Of a stretch of DNA of 64,000 nt, positions 43,018 to 51,954 are shown piece by piece; the stretch's first letter is position 1; every line of letters starts with the position of its first letter. Where the stretch lies: positions 49,588-113,587 of the forward strand of contig CADACB010000001.1 of assembly GCA_902786345.1 (NCBI GenBank). Reading direction: 5' to 3'. The notes under the pieces are model-generated. The model saw nothing but the letters and a program-made list of their open reading frames with translations, ran no database searches and had not been told where the DNA came from. The position numbers and the translations under genes were made by a program. The DNA is from an uncultured Ruminococcus sp. GTDB lineage: Bacteria > Bacillota > Clostridia > Oscillospirales > Acutalibacteraceae.

Positions 43018-43973
43018 AAAATGTTACGCTTGAAGAGGCTGCAAGGCTTCTTCTGTTATATGACAGGGTTGCTGTTCTTATGCACAAATCTCCGGACGGA
43101 GATGCCATAGGCTGTGCATATTCTCTTTGTACAGCCCTCAGAAGACTCGGAAAAAAAGCTCAGCCCTACTGCTCAGATCCGATCCCTGATAAATATGCTT
43201 ATATAACCGAAAGACTTGCGCCTCAGACATTTGAACCGAAATGTATTGTAACTGTTGATCTTGCCGATCAGCAGCTTTTTGGTGACAAGCTTGAGTGCTT
43301 CAAAAACAAGGTAGATCTTTGCATAGATCACCACGGCTCAAATACAGGCTTTGCCGAATATGGTATTGTAGACGCTTCAGCAGGTGCATGCACACAGATA
43401 CTTGTCAGAATAATTGAGCTTATGGGCGTTGATATAGATCCCTATATCGCTGACGCAATATTTACAGGCATAACAACAGACACGGGCTGTTTTAAATATT
43501 CAAATGCAACTGCGGCTTCTTTCCGTATCGCTGCCAATATGATAGAAAAAGGTGCTCAGAGCGCAAGGATAAATCGAGTTATGTTCGATACAAAATCACG
43601 TGAAAGACTTGAAGCTGAAAAGCTTGCGCTTGCATCTGTCAGATTTTACTGTAATGGCAAGATAGCAACAATAAGCGTTACAAAAGATATGCTTGAAAAA
43701 TCAGGTGCTGATGAAAGTGATACAGAGGGTATTGCATCAATACCGCGTCAGATTGAGGGAGTAAAGGTCGGCATCACAATTCGTGAAAAAGAAGACGGAG
43801 CTTATAAGATCTCACTCAGAACAACAGATGATATTGACGCTTCAAAAATATGTGCAGTTTTTGGCGGCGGCGGACACAAAGCCGCTGCCGGCTGTCAGAT
43901 AAAGGGAAGTGCCGGTGAAGTGGAGAAAAAACTTGTAGAAGCAGCTTCACGGGAGATAGAGAGTAAGGTATGA
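43014..43973 (+). CDS. nrnA: DHH family oligoribonuclease/pAp phosphatase NrnA
   Basis: 319 residues. HKSPDGDAIGCAYSL, TVDLAD, IDHHGSN and the DHHA1-domain GGGGHKAAAGC are all present. NrnA degrades nanoRNA, linear dinucleotides and 3'-phosphoadenosine 5'-phosphate. That includes pApA, the product of c-di-AMP breakdown, which links to the cdaA gene in this window. It overlaps rbfA and truB by 4 bp on each side. Confidence 0.94.
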   Translation: MKNVTLEEAARLLLLYDRVAVLMHKSPDGDAIGCAYSLCTALRRLGKKAQPYCSDPIPDKYAYITERLAPQTFEPKCIVTVDLADQQLFGDKLECFKNKVDLCIDHHGSNTGFAEYGIVDASAGACTQILVRIIELMGVDIDPYIADAIFTGITTDTGCFKYSNATAASFRIAANMIEKGAQSARINRVMFDTKSRERLEAEKLALASVRFYCNGKIATISVTKDMLEKSGADESDTEGIASIPRQIEGVKVGITIREKEDGAYKISLRTTDDIDASKICAVFGGGGHKAAAGCQIKGSAGEVEKKLVEAASREIESKV

Positions 43974-44866
43974 ACGGAATACTTATAATAGATAAGCCCG
44001 AGGCTTTTACATCTTTTGATGTTATAGCCATAGTAAGGGGATGTATGCACGAACGTAAAACAGGACACACCGGAACGCTTGATCCAATGGCTACAGGTGT
44101 TTTGCCGATACTTCTTGGCAGCGCAACCAAGGCTCAGGATATTATGCCCGATACAGATAAGGAGTACGAAGCCGGGTTTAGACTTGGTATCACAACCGAT
44201 ACGCTTGACATTACCGGAAAGGTATTGAGCAGCAACAACAATGCTGTCAGCTTAGAAGAGCTTGAAGCTGTTCTACCGCGTTTCAGGGGAAATATTATGC
44301 AGAAGCCGCCTATGTATTCGGCAGTATATAAAAACGGTGTACGTCTTTATGAGCTTGCAAGGAAGGGCATCGAAGTTGAAAGAGAAGAACGCCCTGCTGA
44401 GGTAAGTCTTCTGGAACTTACGCACTATGACGAAAATGAACGCTGCGGCAGCCTGAAAATATGCTGCTCAAAGGGTACATACATCAGAGTTATATGTGAT
44501 GATATAGGCAGAGCACTTGGATGCGGTTGTGTAATGACAAGTCTGAGAAGAACGCGTGCCTGTGGCTACACGCTTGAGGATTCCGTAACTCTTGCAAAGC
44601 TGAGAGAACTTGCACCTATTGGCAAGGCTAAGGAACTTGTAAGACCTGTTGACAGTATATTTTCCGGATACGGCAGCATAAAAATAAGTGAAAAACAAAC
44701 CATCCGCTTCAAAAACGGCGGCACACTTATGCTTTCAAGATTAAAGTCCGCCGAAAACAAAGCTGACGGCGAGTTTGTCCGTGTTTACGGATATGACGGT
44801 GAGTTTATAGCAATAGGTATTATTGATAAGAAAAACCAGCAGCTTGCCGTAAAAAAAAGATTTTGA
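43970..44866 (+). CDS. truB: tRNA pseudouridine-55 synthase
   Basis: 298 residues. GHTGTLDPMATGVLP contains the catalytic Asp, and YMSAVYKNGVRLYELAR-like and CSKGTYIRVICDDIG segments complete the TruB core; a C-terminal PUA-like part follows. It makes the T-loop pseudouridine in tRNA. The start overlaps nrnA. Confidence 0.95.
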   Translation: MNGILIIDKPEAFTSFDVIAIVRGCMHERKTGHTGTLDPMATGVLPILLGSATKAQDIMPDTDKEYEAGFRLGITTDTLDITGKVLSSNNNAVSLEELEAVLPRFRGNIMQKPPMYSAVYKNGVRLYELARKGIEVEREERPAEVSLLELTHYDENERCGSLKICCSKGTYIRVICDDIGRALGCGCVMTSLRRTRACGYTLEDSVTLAKLRELAPIGKAKELVRPVDSIFSGYGSIKISEKQTIRFKNGGTLMLSRLKSAENKADGEFVRVYGYDGEFIAIGIIDKKNQQLAVKKRF

Positions 44867-44882
44867 TACTGCGGTGAAAGTA

Positions 44883-45791
44883 ATGGAAATAATAAAAGAG
44901 CTTATACATTCAAAGGAGTACACCTCAATTGCCCTGGGATATTTTGACGGAGTTCACATGGGACATAAGGCCGTTATAAGAGAAGCTGTAGAGTATGCAG
45001 AAAAAAACAGTCTTGTTCCTGCTGTATTCACACTCCTGCAAAGTCCCAGACTTGTGCTTTTCGGTGAAGCACCGAAAAATATAATATCGCTTGAGGATAA
45101 GCTTGATGTATTTGAACGACTCGGCGTTAAAAGGGTATACCTTATCGACTTTCGTACAATAAGACATTTTGATGCTGAAGCCTTTGTGAGAGATATTCTT
45201 AAGGATTGCTTCAATTCAAAACATACAGGCTGCGGTTTTAATTATCATTTTGGGAACGGAGCTTATGGCAACGGAGAAATACTGAGTAAACTTTGCAGAA
45301 AATACGGAATAAGCGAAACAACTCAAACTCAGCTATGCTATAACAATATTCCGATAAGTTCTACAAGAATTCGTCAGTGCATCTCGCAGGGAGATATTTC
45401 CTCTGCAAGCGCTATGCTCGGGAGAAAATACGGTTTTTCACTGCCTGTTATACATGGCAGACAGCTCGGACGAAAGCTTGGCTTTCCTACATTGAATCAG
45501 CGATTTCCTGATGGTCTTATACAGCCGCCCTTCGGTGTATATTCATCATATGTCAAGGTTGACAACAAGCTTTATAAAGGTATTTCAAATATTGGAATGA
45601 AACCGACTGTAGGTTCGGATGAGGTACTGATCGAAACATGGATGCCAGAATATTCCGGGCGAGAGCTTTATGGCGAAAAACTTGAGATATGCTTTGACAG
45701 CTTTATCAGACACGAAAAAAAATTCAATTCACTTGATGACCTGAAAGCTGCCATATTGAACGACAAAAACATAATATTCAATAATGACTGA
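44883..45791 (+). CDS. ribF: Bifunctional riboflavin kinase/FAD synthetase
   Basis: About 302 residues. The N-terminal nucleotidyltransferase has LGYFDGVHMGHKAV (the HxGH-like site), GFNYHFGNGA and SSTRIRQCIS. The C-terminal flavokinase has HGRQLGRKLGFPTLN and GISNIGMKPTVG. It makes FMN and FAD, the cofactors needed by the FMN-binding lipoprotein of the iron operon. The start at 44883 has GGTG 6 bases before it; the GTG at 44874 is the alternative. truB-ribF order is typical. Confidence 0.94.
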   Translation: MEIIKELIHSKEYTSIALGYFDGVHMGHKAVIREAVEYAEKNSLVPAVFTLLQSPRLVLFGEAPKNIISLEDKLDVFERLGVKRVYLIDFRTIRHFDAEAFVRDILKDCFNSKHTGCGFNYHFGNGAYGNGEILSKLCRKYGISETTQTQLCYNNIPISSTRIRQCISQGDISSASAMLGRKYGFSLPVIHGRQLGRKLGFPTLNQRFPDGLIQPPFGVYSSYVKVDNKLYKGISNIGMKPTVGSDEVLIETWMPEYSGRELYGEKLEICFDSFIRHEKKFNSLDDLKAAILNDKNIIFNND

Positions 45792-45864
45792 AACATATCT
45801 CAGACTGCAGTCAGAATAAATAGGATCCTCCATACAGATCATATGCTATATGGAAGGATTTGTT

Positions 45865-46088
45865 ATGAACAGAGGACACGGAGGTCCTCAACCACACGAT
45901 GAGGGACGACACGGAAGTTTTGGTGCTTCGCCGTCACACAGAGAAGGACGTCACAAAGGTTACGGTACTCTTCCACTTTCTACCCACATTACAGAAGAAC
46001 AGGATGTCTTGAATGTGCATCGCCCGTAATAACTGCATTTTCGACAGCTGCAGCAATTGCAGCTGCTGTTATTGTTAGTCTGATGTAA
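45865..46088 (+). pseudogene. His/Gly repeat peptide with an apparent frameshift before a membrane helix
   Basis: An open frame from ATG 45865 gives 54 residues to the stop at 46027. It has two 14-residue repeats, PHDEGRHGSFGASP and SHREGRHKGYGTLP, which supports real coding. Another frame, open across the same end, reads RRTGCLECASPVITAFS and then AAAIAAAVIVSLM, with stop at 46086. Joined, these form a Gly/His head, a Cys pair and one membrane helix, a layout seen in small clostridial proteins. Either a frameshift has broken the gene, the read has an error, or only the first frame is made. GGAAGGA lies 6 bases before the ATG and can pair with an upstream TCCTCC. Confidence 0.5.
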
Positions 46089-46118
46089 TGCAATTTACGT
46101 AAACAAGGACGTGATAAA

Positions 46119-46976
46119 ATGGTATTTGCATTTTTACCCACCACCGTAATGCTTATATGTTCATTTCTGGCTATGGGAGTTTCAGTATTTCTTATTTCAA
46201 CAAGAGATGCATTCTATGCAGATATTGGAGCGGGAGTAATGTTTATGGCTGCATTCGGTGCACTACTCACCGTAAAAAGCTCGCATAAGCTATATATTTC
46301 AAGTATGGGTGTTTTGCACGAGGATTTTGATAAATGGTACAGGAAACAGCAGAAAATTGCTGCAAAAAGCCTTGCTGCCAAAAAGCTGTTTGTACTGTCA
46401 AATATCATAAACGGCGCATTGGCATATGAAAAACTTGATGAAGCCTCCGAAAGCATTGAAAGATTTGGAAGACATATTTCAAAGAAGGGACATCCATATT
46501 ATAATTATATCTATCTTGACAAGTTGCTTTCACTTATGAAGAAAAAACATGATCTATCAGATTCCAAAGAGCTGTTGTCACAGATGTATGAAATGTTAAA
46601 CTCAAAATATTTTCCCGACGGAAATATAAAAACAAGCTTTATCAGCCATTTTGAGCACACAAGAATGGCAGTAGAATTTTATAAAAGAACCCCGGAAATG
46701 CTGAGAACCACCGACAGACACATCGCAGAACAGTTCAACGTTGCCTCTAAGCTATACTTATCTGTTATAGTCAAATCATCTCCACAGGTTAGTTATCCCT
46801 TGCTCGCCTGCTATTATGATATAGGTCTGAGCTATGCAGTTATGGGCAATACAGAAAATGCATCACAGTATTTTGAATATATTTCCTCCTCAAAACGAAA
46901 TTACCCTTTAGTATCAAGAGTCAGCACTTACCTTTCAACAGGTGATATTTTTATCCTTATGCAGACAATGCCTTGA
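46119..46976 (+). CDS. Membrane-anchored helical repeat protein, unknown
   Basis: 285 residues. Two hydrophobic helices (about 4-24 and 33-50) are followed by a soluble all-helical region with NIINGALAYEKLDEASESIE and YYDIGLSYAVMGNTENASQY, patterns of tetratricopeptide-like repeats. Function unknown. It lies directly after the frameshifted small gene and may share its promoter. The start follows AAGGACG. Confidence 0.68.
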   Translation: MVFAFLPTTVMLICSFLAMGVSVFLISTRDAFYADIGAGVMFMAAFGALLTVKSSHKLYISSMGVLHEDFDKWYRKQQKIAAKSLAAKKLFVLSNIINGALAYEKLDEASESIERFGRHISKKGHPYYNYIYLDKLLSLMKKKHDLSDSKELLSQMYEMLNSKYFPDGNIKTSFISHFEHTRMAVEFYKRTPEMLRTTDRHIAEQFNVASKLYLSVIVKSSPQVSYPLLACYYDIGLSYAVMGNTENASQYFEYISSSKRNYPLVSRVSTYLSTGDIFILMQTMP

Positions 46977-46980
46977 ATCC

Positions 46981-47052
46981 TGAGGCGTTGTTCCAGACCT
47001 CACAAAGACTGCTCACCCTTGACCCCGGCAGGAGCTAAGCCAGTGCACCCGT
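46981..47052. repeat. GC-rich intergenic repeat-like element
   Basis: A GC-rich 72-bp block with CTCACCCTTGACCCC and GGCAGGAGCTAAGCC in an AT-rich gap. A shorter relative sharing CCCTTGACCCC is at about 57340-57365. I recall this style of sequence as dispersed repeats of Ruminococcaceae genomes; only the two related spots are visible here. Confidence 0.4.
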
Positions 47053-47101
47053 AATTTATCTTGATAAAAGCAGCTTCACTAACCAAAATCATATAATAAA
47101 T

Positions 47102-47142
47102 AAAAAGACAGCATAACTACACAAAAAGTACGCTGTCTTTTT
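47102..47142. terminator. Bidirectional terminator between convergent genes
   Basis: AAAAAGACAGC and GCTGTCTTTTT form an 11-bp stem with A- and T-runs on each side. Confidence 0.85.
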
Positions 47143-47204
47143 CATTTAGCTTATACCAAAGCTGGTTTTAATATACGTCAAGAACGAGTCAGCTGCTCTG
47201 TAAA

Positions 47205-48119
47205 TTATCCCTCCATAAATTGCTGCTGACGTGAGCCAAGCCTGATGTCATTGACTTTTTCTATCGAACTCATACGGTCGTGTATCAGATCCCCAAGCTT
47301 TTTATAATCTCCATCAGTGTCGTCCTTGCCTATTTTATAGCCGTCAGACATTTCCTGATACCATAAAAGTGAATTGAAAAAAGTATTCAACTCTCTGTCA
47401 TCAAATTTACGACCATTAGATGCTGCCAGTACATTAAGCATAAAGTTGACTTGTTTTTTATTCATCTTGTCAATAGCATCCATCGGAATTTCATATGTTA
47501 TCAAATATTCCCTTGCGGCATTGGCTCTTTTGAAATTCTTTTCTTTTAAGGCATACCAACTGCCCCCTTCAACATCCATTCCGAAAACATCAGCCACTAG
47601 GTCGCTGTAATTCAGACTACGCTGACCCGATACCTCTGACGCTTCAACACCCGCCGATGTAAGCGAGGAGCTTTCTCTGCTCTCCTGACTCTCTTCACTT
47701 TCCTCATGGCTTACTTCGTATGACGGCTGAGAATAAACAGGTCTGACATATTCATAAACATTTATGAGTGCGATAGTCTTAAGCCCCGGATATTTTTTTG
47801 AGCTTATTTCAATACTTGCATTGCCCTCTGAAACACCTGTCACCTGACCCTTGCCGTCTACTGTAGCTATTCCGCTGTCTGAAGATGAATAATAAAAATC
47901 CCCGGGATTTGCAGCTGCTCCGTCAACAATGACCTCTAATGCTTCGCTGCTTTTAATATGAAGCTCAATTGTTGCATTTTTTAGCTTTATATCTTTTGGT
48001 CTTGAAGCAAATGAATATTCACTCACTTCACGGCTTTGCTGTGCCTGACTGTCCGAGCTGCATCCGCATAATGCCCCTGTAAGACAAAATGCAATTAATA
48101 AAGCAAGTATTCTTTTCAC
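47205..48119 (-). CDS. Lipoprotein with Big2 and YARHG-like domains
   Basis: 304 residues. The lipobox is GALCGCSS, about Cys20. A Big2-type immunoglobulin-like domain (about 45-130) contains DFYYSSSDSGIATVDGKG and GVSEGNASIEI. A Ser/Glu linker is followed by a C-terminal domain with NGRKFDDRELNTFFNSLLWY and SSIEKVNDIRL, which fits the YARHG pattern. It starts at a GTG after GGGGGG. It is a paralogue of the next gene upstream, and the two are 40 bp apart, so one operon. A surface role is inferred; the ligand is unknown. Confidence 0.75.
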   Translation of the reverse strand: MKRILALLIAFCLTGALCGCSSDSQAQQSREVSEYSFASRPKDIKLKNATIELHIKSSEALEVIVDGAAANPGDFYYSSSDSGIATVDGKGQVTGVSEGNASIEISSKKYPGLKTIALINVYEYVRPVYSQPSYEVSHEESEESQESRESSSLTSAGVEASEVSGQRSLNYSDLVADVFGMDVEGGSWYALKEKNFKRANAAREYLITYEIPMDAIDKMNKKQVNFMLNVLAASNGRKFDDRELNTFFNSLLWYQEMSDGYKIGKDDTDGDYKKLGDLIHDRMSSIEKVNDIRLGSRQQQFMEG

Positions 48120-48159
48120 GTATTATTCCCCCCTGTTTAATTTTACTGTCAAAATACCT

Positions 48160-49434
48160 TTAATTATTCTCCTTCAATGCTTTCTGATGCTTATAAATTT
48201 TGTTATAGTTCTTCTTCTCAATTGACGACATCTTATTGTATGTTATATCGTTTATATTTTCTCCCATTCTTGAGGCATCTTCCTTACTAAACTTGTCACT
48301 TTCGGAAATATTACGATACCAGTCAAGTGAATTAAAAAATTCATTCAGCTCGGAATCACTCATTATTCTTCCCTGTGCAGCCGAAATAACGTTGATAAGA
48401 AAATATGACTGTTTCAGACTAAGTTTGTCAATATCACTCTGATCTGCTTCATACGACCTGAGACATTCACGTGCAGCTTCCGCTCTCCTTGTATTTGCTT
48501 CGGTAATGCTGTAGTATGAATATGTATCGGGATCGCTTGTAATGTCAGCAAAAACATCACTCAATGAATCATCGCCGATAATATATGTGTTTTCTGAAGC
48601 TAAGGATTTTTCCTTATCCGGGTCAGGTCCTTTGCTCACTGTAATAGTAATATGTGTTCCTGCATTCACTTCTTTTCCCTCTTCTGGTGAACTGCTTATA
48701 ACATATCCACTGTCAACACTTTCCGAATATACACTTTTAATGTCCTGTTCATCACATATAAGGTTCTTTTCCCTTATTCTTTCAATTGCCTTCTCTTGAC
48801 TGAAATATTTGAGCCTTGGCACCTGAATCTTTGATTCCTTTCCGTTTACAACAAGCTTGATAACTGCATTTTCCTTTATCTTTTTAGAATCCGCTAAGGG
48901 TTCCTGAGAAAGGACTATATTTTCAGACTTATTATTATCAAAAGTATAGCTTATTGAAAAATCGAACTTATAATCTGTGTTATTCTTTATATCATCGATC
49001 ATCATACCTATGAAATCAGGTACATCAACAACATCAGATGAATCATAATCATCCTCCTGCTGCTTTTCATATACATATATCAATCCGGCAGTTTTAAGTC
49101 CAGGATATTTTTTTGAGCTTATTTCAACTGTTGCTTCACCCTTTGAAACACCTGTGACCTCTCCATTGTCATTTACAACAGCAACTCTGCTATCTGATGA
49201 CGAGTAATAAAAATCCTCAGCATTTGCTGCAGCTCCGTCAACAACAACCTCTAATTTATTCTTATCACCCTCATAAAGCTCTATTGATTCTTTCTTAAGG
49301 TTTATATCCTTCGGTCTTGAAGAAAGCGAATATTCAATCACTTCACTTTTTTTCTCTGACTGACTATCTGAACTGCATCCGCAAAATATCCCTGCAAGAC
49401 ATAGTGCAAGTACTGCAACAAGCATTCTTTTCAT
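48160..49434 (-). CDS. Lipoprotein with Big2, two PASTA and YARHG-like domains
   Basis: 424 residues. The lipobox is IFCGCSS, and the Big2 domain (about 45-130) is very similar to the downstream paralogue. Two PASTA domains follow (about 145-290), with VPDFIGMMIDD and VPRLKYFSQEKA openings and VISSSPEEGKEVNAG, the class known to bind muropeptides in Ser/Thr kinases. The YARHG-like C-terminal domain has ELNEFFNSLDWYRNIS and SSIEKKNYNKI. The two proteins thus differ by a PASTA insertion. A wall-sensing role is plausible. Confidence 0.78.
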   Translation of the reverse strand: MKRMLVAVLALCLAGIFCGCSSDSQSEKKSEVIEYSLSSRPKDINLKKESIELYEGDKNKLEVVVDGAAANAEDFYYSSSDSRVAVVNDNGEVTGVSKGEATVEISSKKYPGLKTAGLIYVYEKQQEDDYDSSDVVDVPDFIGMMIDDIKNNTDYKFDFSISYTFDNNKSENIVLSQEPLADSKKIKENAVIKLVVNGKESKIQVPRLKYFSQEKAIERIREKNLICDEQDIKSVYSESVDSGYVISSSPEEGKEVNAGTHITITVSKGPDPDKEKSLASENTYIIGDDSLSDVFADITSDPDTYSYYSITEANTRRAEAARECLRSYEADQSDIDKLSLKQSYFLINVISAAQGRIMSDSELNEFFNSLDWYRNISESDKFSKEDASRMGENINDITYNKMSSIEKKNYNKIYKHQKALKENN

Positions 49435-49492
49435 TTATTATTCCCCCTGTGTTTTTATTGAAAACAATAAAGGTGACGAGGTTTATTTTCAT

Positions 49493-49625
49493 GGAAAAAT
49501 TATCTCCCACCTGATTTAAGGAAATATCTATTGTGAACCTCCTATTTCCGTTTTACACTATCGCATAACCATCGTCTCCACAAGTACAACCTTCTCCTGA
49601 TTCATTTATATAACCATATTTCGTT
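49493..49625 (-). pseudogene. Decayed duplicate of the WG-repeat protein C-terminus
   Basis: Read on the minus strand, the sequence gives KYGYINESGEGC, then DDGYAIV, a stop, then NGNRRFTIDISLNQVGDNF. This parallels the last 65 residues of the neighbouring WG protein (GTYGYINGS, DDGYAVVSNGEKWFII, CNQVGDNF), with a deletion and an in-frame stop. It lies between the PASTA lipoprotein and the intact WG gene, so it is a remnant of a tandem copy. Confidence 0.75.
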
Positions 49626-49672
49626 TGAAGATTTTAAAATCTAAAATATATGAATTCATCATTTTTCCTGTT

Positions 49673-51685
49673 CTATGTATCTTTATTATAATAGTGATAG
49701 TCTAATTCTGCGAAAAAGTTATCTCCTACCTGATTGCAGGAAGTATCTATTATGAACCATTTTTCCCCATTTGACACTACAGCATAACCATCATCTGTGA
49801 AGTCTTTTGCAGCCTTATATCCTTCTCCTGATATTTCTGCTGATCCATTTATATAACCATATGTTCCGTTCGGAAATGACACCACCGAAAGACCGCTGTT
49901 GAAACCAACTATTTCTTTAAACCTTTTTTCAGCCGGATCAACTATAAATTTATCCGGCTCACTCACCGCAACAAGTCCGGAATATCCACCGTCAGATACA
50001 ATTATATATTTTCCGCTGGCATCAAATTTTGCATTGTCAAAACGTCTTCCTTCAAGCGCATATTCACCGTTTATTTTGAGAATGCCATATTTAGTGCATT
50101 CGGCTGCATCTTTATCTCCGCATATTGCCACATCATTTATAAAATAAGACGCATAGCTGAAGCCGAAATCCAATTGTACATTACCCTGAGTGTCAACATA
50201 TTTATATGTTGTTTTGTTATATCCTTCTATTCTTACAGGGAAAAGATCGTTTACAGCATCCATATTTTCTTCGTGGGTAATGTCATTCGGTAAAACATCG
50301 CTAAATACATCTGCATTCGATTCTCCCACTGAAAAGTTTACTGTACCGTCAAAGTTCATAAATTTCAATTCACTGCCCCTGCGTACCTGTATTACCTTTA
50401 ATTTTTTTATAAAATACGGATTATAACCATCATAATGGTTACTATAGGAAGAAGTAGGATAATAAATTGAATCATAAACTGCCGGTAATACATAATCCCC
50501 GTTTTTATTTATAAGACCATATTTACGGGAATCATTATCCTCAACCACAGCATATCCATCCACAAAACTATAGGCACTATATAATCTCAGATTTTCATTG
50601 ATCTTTTCTCCCGAGATATTTATATATGTATATTCATCACCCATCTTCACCGCGGCAATACCATCTGAAAAATCAAGTGCATCCAGGAAATATTTCTGTG
50701 GGAACAGAATTTCACCTTTTTGGTCTATATAATTATAGCTGCTTTCACCTGTCCGTACCCTTGCAATACCATCTTTGAATTCACCTATTCCGTAATACGT
50801 TGGTTCTTTAATAACATCTCCGAATTTATCTATAAGACCATATCTGCTGGATGTTCCGTTATAAGCTTCCACAACAGCTATACCTTCCTTGAATCTTCCG
50901 ATGCTGCTATATTTTGACGGCGACAATACCTCATTACCATCAGTATCTATCAAACCGTAATAATTGCCCATCTGAACTACTGCCACACCGGCTTCAAACG
51001 AACCTACATTGTCATAATCCTTCATATTTTCTTTAACAATATTTCCGCTTGAATTAATTATAACATATTTATTGCCGTATTTTGCAACTGCCTTACCTTC
51101 TGTGAATAATTCAACTCTGTCATCACCGATAAGATCGTCATTTGCTTTGTTAAGAAGCTTCGGCAAAAAGAATATTCCAAATACTGCAACCACTGCTGCC
51201 ATAGTCAGCGAGATTCCACCTATTATTAATCCTTTTTTGATCGTGCTCTTTTTCTTATCTGATGAAAAAATATCATCATACTCATCATCTTCATTATCCT
51301 CATTGTCCTCATCTGCCTTACTTACAGGATTTACATACTGATGACCTTCATTCTTTTTCACCGGCGGAGCAAATTGCTGATCTGCATTTTGCTGAATTGG
51401 AGGTGTATATTGCTGACCAACATTCTGCTGTATTGGAGGTGCATACAGCTGACCAACATTCTGCTGTATTGGAGGTACATACTGCTGACCAACATTCTGC
51501 TGTATTGGAGGTACATACTGCTGTGCGACATTTTGCTGCACTGGCGGAACGTATTGCTGACTACCGTTTGCTTGTGCTGCACCAGGTGAAGGCATCACTG
51601 CATTATTCACATTCAAAGCTGCTCCACATTTAGGACAGAATCTGGTTGTATCCAAACATTTATTTCCACATCTAATACAATACAT
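49673..51685 (-). CDS. Zinc-ribbon, repeat-linker, WG-repeat membrane protein
   Basis: 670 residues. An N-terminal zinc ribbon, CIRCGNKC...CPKCG (3-20), is followed by a Gln/Pro linker of about seven 12-residue repeats (QQYVPPIQQNVG type, about 43-127) and an acidic stretch. One membrane helix (about 152-175) leads to about ten WG/KWG repeats with the GLIDxxG pattern, forming a beta-rich outer domain. Zinc ribbon inside and WG domain outside is the expected topology. The start at 51685 has GAGGAG 7 bases before it. Function unknown; adjacency to the Big2 lipoproteins suggests one surface module. Confidence 0.85.
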   Translation of the reverse strand: MYCIRCGNKCLDTTRFCPKCGAALNVNNAVMPSPGAAQANGSQQYVPPVQQNVAQQYVPPIQQNVGQQYVPPIQQNVGQLYAPPIQQNVGQQYTPPIQQNADQQFAPPVKKNEGHQYVNPVSKADEDNEDNEDDEYDDIFSSDKKKSTIKKGLIIGGISLTMAAVVAVFGIFFLPKLLNKANDDLIGDDRVELFTEGKAVAKYGNKYVIINSSGNIVKENMKDYDNVGSFEAGVAVVQMGNYYGLIDTDGNEVLSPSKYSSIGRFKEGIAVVEAYNGTSSRYGLIDKFGDVIKEPTYYGIGEFKDGIARVRTGESSYNYIDQKGEILFPQKYFLDALDFSDGIAAVKMGDEYTYINISGEKINENLRLYSAYSFVDGYAVVEDNDSRKYGLINKNGDYVLPAVYDSIYYPTSSYSNHYDGYNPYFIKKLKVIQVRRGSELKFMNFDGTVNFSVGESNADVFSDVLPNDITHEENMDAVNDLFPVRIEGYNKTTYKYVDTQGNVQLDFGFSYASYFINDVAICGDKDAAECTKYGILKINGEYALEGRRFDNAKFDASGKYIIVSDGGYSGLVAVSEPDKFIVDPAEKRFKEIVGFNSGLSVVSFPNGTYGYINGSAEISGEGYKAAKDFTDDGYAVVSNGEKWFIIDTSCNQVGDNFFAELDYHYYNKDT
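51308..51560 (-). repeat. 36-nt in-frame tandem repeat in the WG-protein gene
   Basis: About seven contiguous copies encode QQYVPPIQQNVG variants. Middle copies are nearly identical and edge copies more diverged, so the number probably changes by slippage or unequal recombination. Confidence 0.88.
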
Positions 51686-51954
51686 AAAACTTCTCCTCAC
51701 AATAAATATTGAAATATTTATTTTTCATTATTAAGATACCATAAATTATACATAATTAAAAACTGGACAAAACAGATTTGTAAAAAAAAGACAAAAAAAT
51801 GTAAAATTTGACATTGATGCACCCTGGAAAGGATTTTTTCGATAATTAATTCTGAATTCCGCTATACACTTCACTCATATTTTTAGTTACCTCAAAACAA
51901 TTACACATCTCAAAAAAGAAACAGCGAACCAATAAATCCGCTGTTTTCAAAATC

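Noticed and set aside
46981-47052. SRP RNA candidate
   Set aside because: GC-rich and compact, but the conserved GGTCAGGTCCGGAA..GCAGCC helix of the SRP RNA is absent.
51308-51560. Possible CRISPR-like array of 36-nt repeats
   Set aside because: Repeats are contiguous without spacers, in frame, and encode a Gln/Pro linker of the WG protein.
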